A stretch of DNA of 11,641 bases, from positions 90,057 to 101,697 of the forward strand of contig MU631592.1 of the NCBI GenBank assembly GCA_026770615.1. The letters are read 5' to 3'. The notes below the pieces were generated by a model. The model ran no database searches, was not told where the DNA came from, and saw only the letters and a program-made list of their open reading frames with translations. This stretch comes from Pavlovales sp. CCMP2436. Taxonomy: Eukaryota > Haptophyta > Pavlovophyceae > Pavlovales. The position numbers and the translations under genes are program-made. This document shows, one piece after another, positions 7,534-11,641 of this stretch. The stretch's first letter is position 1. Each line of letters begins with the position of its first letter.

Positions 7534-8818
7534 CTTTATAATTCTCACACATCTAAAAGATTACAGAAACGCAATTGAAAGACCAAGTTCAAACCGGAAA
7601 GGGCAGTTTCTGCGTTGTCAGAGTTCAGGTCTTAAACTCACGCCCGGGAGACTCTTCCCGGGACAGACATCCTAACTAGATATATTTTCCTTTAGTTAGT
7701 GCGCGTGTGTAAATATTTATACAAACGTCCGGCGCCGTAAACGGTCTCCCAGTCTCCCAGTGGTGCAGCAACAGCACACTGGTAACCTAGGACCATTCCC
7801 GAGCACACGGAAAGCGTCATCATCCCCTCGTCGTCATCTGAGATCCCCCCCCCCCTCTCCCCCCTCCTGCTTAGTACCCGTGAGGATGACGAGCAGCTCG
7901 GCGTTGTCCGGGTGCGCGCGCAGCGCGATCTGCAACGGCGTTTCGTACTACAGCGAATCACACACGCAATAATTTGAGACACAATATGACTTGTGTGAGC
8001 CACTCAGGGAGGGTTTAAGGCAACGGCGTTTCGTACTGCAGAGAGAGTCACACGCAGGTAAATAATATAACATATTCTGAGCCACACAGGGGAAATTTAA
8101 AACATATAGTTAATAAATACTTCATGTGATAGGCGAGGGAAAAGAGGAATTACAAATCATTAGTAGACATGGCTTTTGGTTAAGTCGGTTTGGCCCCGCA
8201 GGCTCTCTGAGTAACCAGGCTCAGGGGGGGGGGGGTATCTGCGTGCTCGGGGAATGGTCCTGCACGTCCGGGAGATCGTCTTCCGGGGACAGACGTCCTA
8301 ATCAGAAATCCTTTCCTTTGCATGGGTGCATGCCGCGGAAACAGGGCAAGACGCACATTATTACACAAAGATAGCGCCGTATTGCCCGTACGCCTTCGGG
8401 CTGCAAGTCGGGGGACGTTCAAAGAACTACTTTTAAAAACCGTATCGCACGGGGACAGAGATAATATGTACATCTTCCCCTGTGTGTACAATAAATATCT
8501 AGAAATACGTCCGTTCCCTGACAGGTCTCCACCGGACCCAAGTGCTGGGATAAACACTCGGATCAAGGGACCTTAGTAGAGCGTACGGATACTGTCTCCA
8601 CCACTGAGGCTGATCAGACACACGACAATCGATGACTCTCAGAATGGCGCGCTGACCGTCGTATATTAATCAGCATGATACCACGCACATTATCACATAC
8701 GGTGCAACCATGGTTAATATACTGCACAACTATGCAGCAAAATATATTCTAATCATACTACATAGGGACATAGGCCGCACGTACGAAATTGGGTTGGAAA
8801 GCACGTAAAACGCTTACT

Positions 8819-8862
<44 letters not shown>

Positions 8863-9610
8863 GGGGGGGGGGGGCATGAAAATTACCTGCAGGTGCGTGC
8901 TGCGCGTGCGCGCGCTTTGCTTGAGGACGGTGGGGTGGAGGGCAGCACCAGCGGAGGATAGGAGCCTGCAATTTTATATTTGCCGTACACTTTAAGTTGA
9001 CTACTATTAATGCTGAACGTATAGTAACGCTAGAATAATCTAAGTGAAATATTATATGAATGATCTAATAGAGTAATGTTAAAGAATCTATTGTTTGTGG
9101 ACCCGTTCCAAACTACTACTACTGCTACACATGCAAAAAAAAAAAAAAAAAAAAGCGTGACCTAAGCGCGTCTGTGTGCGTTGAACACCGTCCAGTGCAC
9201 TTCAGTCGGATGTACATACGGGGGCTTGTAGATGTGGGCAACTGTTGTTGTTGTCGTCGTTGTGTGTACTCATTCTTACCTAAGCGCGTCTGTGTGTGCG
9301 TTCAGAACAGCCCATTGCACTTAGGTCGGATGTGCATACGGGGGTTTGTAGATGTGGGCAACTGTTGTTGTCGTCATTGTGTGTACTCATTCTTACCTAA
9401 GCGCGTCTGTGTGTGCGTTGAGCACGGCCCAATGCACAGGCGTACGGTGCCACCGGTCACGCCAATTTAAAAGACCGCCCTGTCGGGGGGGGAGGGATTT
9501 AAGCGTCGGGGGTAAGGGGAGGGGGTAGAGAAGGATAAGAGGGTAGGAGTAGGGGGGATGGAGGGGGGGTAGGATAAGAGGGTATGAGTAGGGGGGGTAG
9601 GGGGAATAGG

Positions 9611-9651
<41 letters not shown>

Positions 9652-11641
9652 AATATTTGATGGTATGGAGCCTGCGTTGGAGCGCTTAGAGTAGCTTGAC
9701 TTGAACTTGACTCACCGCCAGCCAGAATCCCACCACATCAATATAAAATTGCATGCTTTCATCGGAGGCTCTGACTCGTCATCATCATCGTCATAACTGA
9801 TACTATTATTGTCATTAGTAGGCACATGCATATTATTGACCACATCGTTAAACCTAGTTATCATACATAATAATCAGCGCAGCCGACTAAGGCACGCAGC
9901 AGGCAATTGGCGACGCAGCGCTCAGACCGCACAACTTCCAGGACAGTCAGATGCCAGCTTGAATCCCTATCAGTATAATGTAATTTTTGTCAGTGATGGC
10001 CCTACAGCTGAATGGACGCAGCTGGAGGTACCTGCTGGCACGGCGGGTTCACTTTTCGGAGTGATGTCGTTATGAACCGACAACGATGAGAGGACTCAAG
10101 CGGAATCAATTATATAGCAATATGAGTAGATTATGTCACCTGCTTCTCGTCGTACGCTTTGACGCCCGGACTTTCTGCTTGCCCCGTCCACCAACGGAGA
10201 GCAACCCTGATCAGGAAAGAACACATTATATTAGATGCTCTATTATTTATTTATTTATTTATTTAGAAGGCTGCTAGCCCTCCCTCTCCACCAGAAGAGA
10301 GACATACTGCTCGAGTTGGGAGAAACGGGAGTTTTTATGACGTCTAAACTACAATATGCATTAGGTATTAAAAAAAAAAAAAAAAACCGAGTGTTCCCGT
10401 TTCCCCCGCCCTTGCCGCGTGATGCAAACGCGTACATAGTATCTCAATACACAATCAATATTGAATCATACTTGCTAAGTTGCCCCGTGTTCCATATAAA
10501 TCATTAAATAAAGAAGAAGAATACCTGAGTGTTCCCATTGCACCCGCCCTTGCCGCGTGATGCAAAATCGTCTGACCGTTGCCGTCCTTCGCAGCCATCG
10601 GAGAGCCCGCCATGAGTAGGACTATTATCAGAGGGAAGGGGGGGGGTAGGCATGTTGTCGTTATTGACATAATTATAAGATCGAATCTTTATCCGTAATA
10701 TACTATAATAAATTGCAATACTCTTCAATATTATATAAAACAATGGTGCATAGGGCACATCCAACTGGCCGTTACCGTCCTTCCATCGGGGAACCCGCCA
10801 TTAGCAGGACTGGGTGGGGTGTGTGTGGAGTGTGTGTGCATGTTGTCATTTCAGTCATAACATTATACATATTAGATTTAAAGTTAAATAACACAGGGCA
10901 CATCCGACTGACCGTTACCGTCCTTCGCGGCCATCGGGGAACCCGCCATTAGCAGAACAGGGGGGGGCATGTTGTCTTTTTTCTTCCTCTGCTTCTCCTT
11001 CTTCGTCTGTTTTTTTTCTTCGGACAATCGTCGCTTATCTAGTTTCTTCATTTATTATTATTATTATTATTAATAATAATAATGTCTCATTATTGTTATA
11101 GTAGTTGTTGTATTTTGCGTGTGCGTATTTTCGATCGTCGAACCGTCTGCCATACACTTATAATTGTTATTACTAGTAGTACTATTACTATTATAAATTA
11201 AAATATATATTATTATTACCAGTATTTTTATATTGCTTTTACATTCTTAACTTAATTCAATTGAGCCGTTGTCATTCGCTTTGGCAGCAGCGGGCAGTGC
11301 ATCATTTTTTTTAATTATTGATTCTGAATACAATACTTATATTTATAGCTGTTGTAATAAAATTAATCACGTTTATAAGCATAATCAGTAACCCCCAATG
11401 TCGATCTATTGTCGTTCGCTTCGGCTGCGGCGTGAAGCGGCATCAACAAGAAATAGAAATATGTAGAAATAGAGATATGTAGTGTTTACTACTAGTCAAT
11501 TTTTTTTTTGAGTTCTCACTTTCGAGCGTCGATCCGTTGTCGTTCGCTTTGGCAGCTGCATGCAATGGTAATGCACCCAGCACGGACGGGAGTGTGACGG
11601 ATGCCTTTGCCGCGATTAACAAGCGCACTGATTTCAAGGGG
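7469..11641 (-). CDS. Ankyrin-repeat protein gene, 3' part, spliced
   Basis: Seven exons read right to left: 11641-11520 (open at the edge), 10621-10525, 10206-10140, 9479-9397, 8965-8887, 7947-7878 and 7533 to a TAG at 7471-7469. All introns are GT..AG and all junction phases agree, giving 193 residues. At least four ankyrin repeats are visible: LPLHAAAKANDNGSTLEILL, TILHHAARAGAMGTLRVAL, TPVHWAVLNAHTDALRLL and TPLQIALRAHPDNAELLVIL, after the second helix of an earlier repeat. Repeats 1-3 are each completed across an exon junction, strong support for the model. Ankyrin repeats mediate protein-protein contacts; the partner is unknown because the N-terminus lies outside. The exons are GC-rich and 67-105 nt where complete; the introns are 318-939 bp, AT-rich and loaded with repeats. 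The TAG may be a true end or a premature stop. A decaying gene is possible. Confidence 0.8.
7534..7877 (-). other. Ankyrin gene intron 6
   Basis: This 344-bp intron has a donor GTACTA and an acceptor ATAAAG. It contains repeat C copy 1 (7641-7694) and a C-rich stretch near 7848-7865. Confidence 0.6.
7641..7694 (+). repeat. Repeat family C, copy 1
   Basis: CGCCCGGGAGACTC..CCCGGGACAGACATCCTAA aligns with 8265-8319. The 3' half (GGGACAGACRTCCTAA) also resembles the 3' end of family B (GGGACGGACGTATTTTTAG). Confidence 0.5.
7878..7947 (-). CDS. Ankyrin gene exon 6
   Basis: The acceptor CGCTGTAG is followed by TAC GAA ACG CCG TTG. The exon encodes YETPLQIALRAHPDNAELLV and onward, an ankyrin TPL..A core, and ends phase 1 at a GTACTA donor. 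A decayed copy of its 5' boundary lies 88 bp upstream at 8035. Confidence 0.8.
7933..8095 (-). repeat. Tandem duplicate of an intron acceptor and exon start (88-bp period)
   Basis: The end of intron 5 plus the first 15 nt of exon 6 is repeated: CAACGGCGTTTCGTA occurs at 7933-7947 (real) and 8021-8035 (copy). Related flanks (TGAGCCAC, TCACACGCA) follow each. The copy keeps a good CTCTCTGCAG acceptor, but its reading meets TAA after six codons. Confidence 0.8.
8265..8319 (+). repeat. Repeat family C, copy 2
   Basis: CGTCCGGGAGATCGTC..CCGGGGACAGACGTCCTAA is the partner of 7641-7694. The adjacent 8240-8260 is the near-complement of 7786-7806 (AGGACCATTCC..GAGCAC). Confidence 0.5.
8491..8658 (-). 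mobile_element. Repeat family B, copy 3 (full length)
   Basis: On the minus strand it begins CGGTCAGCGCGCCATTCTGA and ends ACGTATTTCTAGATATTTAT, matching copy 1 along its length. It lies in intron 5 of the ankyrin gene, in the same orientation as that gene. Confidence 0.7.
8821..8874. repeat. A34-G20 homopolymer junction
   Basis: Thirty-four A are followed directly by twenty G. On the ankyrin gene strand this is a C run then a T run, starting 13 bp inside intron 5 after the donor of exon 5. Homopolymer lengths may be inexact. Confidence 0.9.
8887..8965 (-). CDS. Ankyrin gene exon 5
   Basis: The acceptor AAAATTGCAG precedes G CTC CTA TCC. The first G completes the Arg codon (AG+G) left by exon 4, so the ankyrin helix reads HTDAL-R-LLSSAGAAL. 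It ends phase 0 at CTGCAG before GTAATT. Confidence 0.75.
9162..9396 (-). repeat. Two tandem copies of an exon end plus intron start (117-118 bp)
   Basis: Units end at CTTAG followed by a donor at 9396, 9279 and 9161. Each holds the last 45-50 nt of exon 4 (AACGCACACACAGACGCGC) and about 70 nt of intron with (GTT)n and TGTGTACTCATTC on the plus strand. The first decoy keeps its GTAAGA donor but has TAA in its exon part. The second has lost 2 nt and its donor reads GTCACG. Confidence 0.9.
9397..9479 (-). CDS. Ankyrin gene exon 4
   Basis: The acceptor CCCCGACAG follows a long pyrimidine tract. The exon encodes GGLLNWRDRWHRTPVHWAVL and onward, the clearest ankyrin motif here. It ends phase 2 at GTAAGA. 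Reading past the donor meets TAA at once. Confidence 0.85.
9484..9650. repeat. G-rich tract with a 39-bp duplication and a G37 run
   Basis: The many G runs include a duplicated unit starting GGATAAGAGGGTA at 9533 and 9572, and a run of 37 G at 9614-9650. On the ankyrin strand it is the polypyrimidine tract just before exon 4. The plus strand could form G-quadruplexes. Confidence 0.85.
9692..9730 (-). repeat. Repeat family D, copy 2
   Basis: The complement reads GATTCTGGCTGGCGGTGAGT then CAAGTTCAAGTCAAGCTA, resembling 7148-7187. Two copies are too few to define an element. Confidence 0.45.
9875..9974 (+). mobile_element. Repeat family A, copy 3
   Basis: It begins CAGCGCAGCCGACTAAGG and ends GCTTGAATCCCTATCAGT, close to copy 1. 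It lies in intron 3 of the ankyrin gene, in antisense orientation. Confidence 0.7.
10140..10206 (-). CDS. Ankyrin gene exon 3
   Basis: The acceptor TTTCCTGATCAG precedes G GTT GCT CTC. The G completes Arg (AG+G), continuing GTL-R-VALRWWTGQAESPG. It ends phase 0 at AAG CAG before GTGACA. It is short and without a motif of its own; the phase match on both sides supports it. Confidence 0.7.
10271..10304 (-). pseudogene. Decayed copy of the exon 3 start
   Basis: On the minus strand CTCTCTTCTGGTGGAGAGGG resembles CTCTCCGTTGGTGGACGGGG of exon 3. It lies in intron 2, about 85 bp upstream of the real exon. The match is gapped, so this is the weaker of the intron 2 copies. Confidence 0.45.
10387..10432 (-). 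pseudogene. Decayed copy of the exon 2 end
   Basis: On the minus strand TTTGCATCACGCGGCAAGGG then GGAACACTCGG repeats the end of exon 2. The donor is replaced by a T run. It lies in intron 2, about 140 bp after the real donor. Confidence 0.8.
10525..10621 (-). CDS. Ankyrin gene exon 2
   Basis: The acceptor GATAATAG precedes TC CTA CTC ATG. An A from exon 1 makes ATC, giving GSTLE-I-LLMAGSP. It encodes KDGNGQTILHHAARAGAM, a second ankyrin core, and ends phase 2 at GTATTC. Confidence 0.8.
10754..10809 (-). pseudogene. Decayed copy of the exon 2 start (nearer)
   Basis: The minus strand keeps an acceptor (CCACCCAG) and TCCTGCTAATGGCGGG, then a 5-nt deletion shifts the frame into TAA (LLMAGSPMEGR-stop). 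Confidence 0.8.
10896..10957 (-). pseudogene. Decayed copy of the exon 2 start (farther)
   Basis: The minus strand reads LLMAGSPMAAKDGNGQSDVP, very close to exon 2 before it diverges. The acceptor AG is lost (CCCTGTTCTG). It shares a tail, GGATGTGCCCT, with the nearer copy, so the two copies derive from each other. Confidence 0.8.
11052..11083. repeat. (TTA)n/(TAA)n palindrome
   Basis: A TTA run is followed by its complement TAA run, a near-perfect AT hairpin inside intron 1 of the ankyrin gene. Confidence 0.85.
11125..11155 (-). pseudogene. Weak copy of the exon 1 end
   Basis: On the minus strand GCAGACGGTTCGACGATCGA reads ADGSTIEN, resembling NDNGSTLE of exon 1. It is short and uncertain. 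Confidence 0.35.
11252..11303 (-). pseudogene. Decayed copy of the exon 1 end (farther)
   Basis: The minus strand reads DALPAAAKANDNGSIEL, matching exon 1 with a 6-nt deletion (LH missing). No donor follows. Confidence 0.75.
11397..11450 (-). pseudogene. Decayed copy of the exon 1 end (nearer)
   Basis: The minus strand reads PLHAAAEANDNRSTLG, matching exon 1. The donor GAAAGTGAG is replaced by TTGGGGGTTA. Confidence 0.8.
11520..11641 (-). CDS. Ankyrin gene exon 1 in this window (partial)
   Basis: The exon is open at the right edge and ends at GAA-A before a GTGAGA donor (phase 1). It encodes LKSVRLLIAAKASVTLPSVL then GALPLHAAAKANDNGSTLE: the end of one ankyrin repeat and the start of another. 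Confidence 0.8.

Noticed and set aside
7440..7535. Plus-strand open frame reading VDVVLDDPVAGAHEIKALVE.
   Set aside because: Third-position G/C is lower than on the minus strand, there is no donor, and the minus strand has phase-matched splice sites.
7786..8260. Inverted match between AGGACCATTCCCGAGCAC at 7787 and the complement at 8240-8260.
   Set aside because: It is only about 20 bp with an indel; it may be an edge of family C but is too short to define an element.
8789..8995. Lys/Gly homopolymer open frame.
   Set aside because: It results from translating the A34-G20 tract.
9174..9470. Plus-strand 98-residue Cys/Val-rich frame with internal repeats.
   Set aside because: It is the antisense of the tandem exon 4 duplications.

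Overview
The window looks like nuclear DNA of a photosynthetic protist. Three things point that way: genes split by GT..AG introns, GC-rich exons set in AT-rich, repeat-filled non-coding DNA, and a plastid-type M41 (FtsH-like) protease homologue. A haptophyte or another secondary-plastid alga is my best guess, but it is only an inference. There is no prokaryotic operon structure, CRISPR array, rRNA gene or canonical tRNA gene.

Layout. (1) 397-2944, + strand: a three-exon gene whose 776-residue product joins an N-terminal C3HC4 RING finger to one TTP/TIS11-type CCCH zinc finger and a long low-complexity Gly/Ser/Tyr/Gln tail. This suggests an RNA-binding ubiquitin ligase-like regulator. (2) 2945-4317: 3' UTR, then a repeat-dense spacer with two tRNA-like short repeat families (A and B) and a long TA microsatellite. 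(3) 4318-5505, + strand: an apparently intronless 395-residue membrane protein with the HEAGH zinc motif of the M41 family but no AAA ATPase domain. (4) 5506 to about 7430: AT-rich spacer with further A and B copies and two GC-rich minus-strand islands that look like exons. (5) 7469-11641, - strand: the 3' part of an ankyrin-repeat gene that runs off the right edge. I reconstructed seven short exons from sequence alone. They join in frame through GT..AG introns and encode at least four ankyrin repeats.

The most unusual signal is inside the ankyrin gene's introns. Four of the six introns carry extra, decayed copies of the exon ends that border them: exon ends with their splice donors, or splice acceptors with exon starts, some in tandem. 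All the copies I could test in frame have stops, frameshifts or lost splice sites, so they are relics or decoy pseudo-exons. This suggests introns that grew by repeated local duplication of exon-intron junctions. The last exon also carries an in-frame TAG, yet coding-quality sequence continues past it to a matching donor and to a phase-compatible island about 1 kb away. That fits a recent nonsense mutation, a decaying gene, or an unusual reading of TAG.

The three genes show no obvious joint function. Gene models are inferred from sequence only; splice junctions and repeat families are untested.
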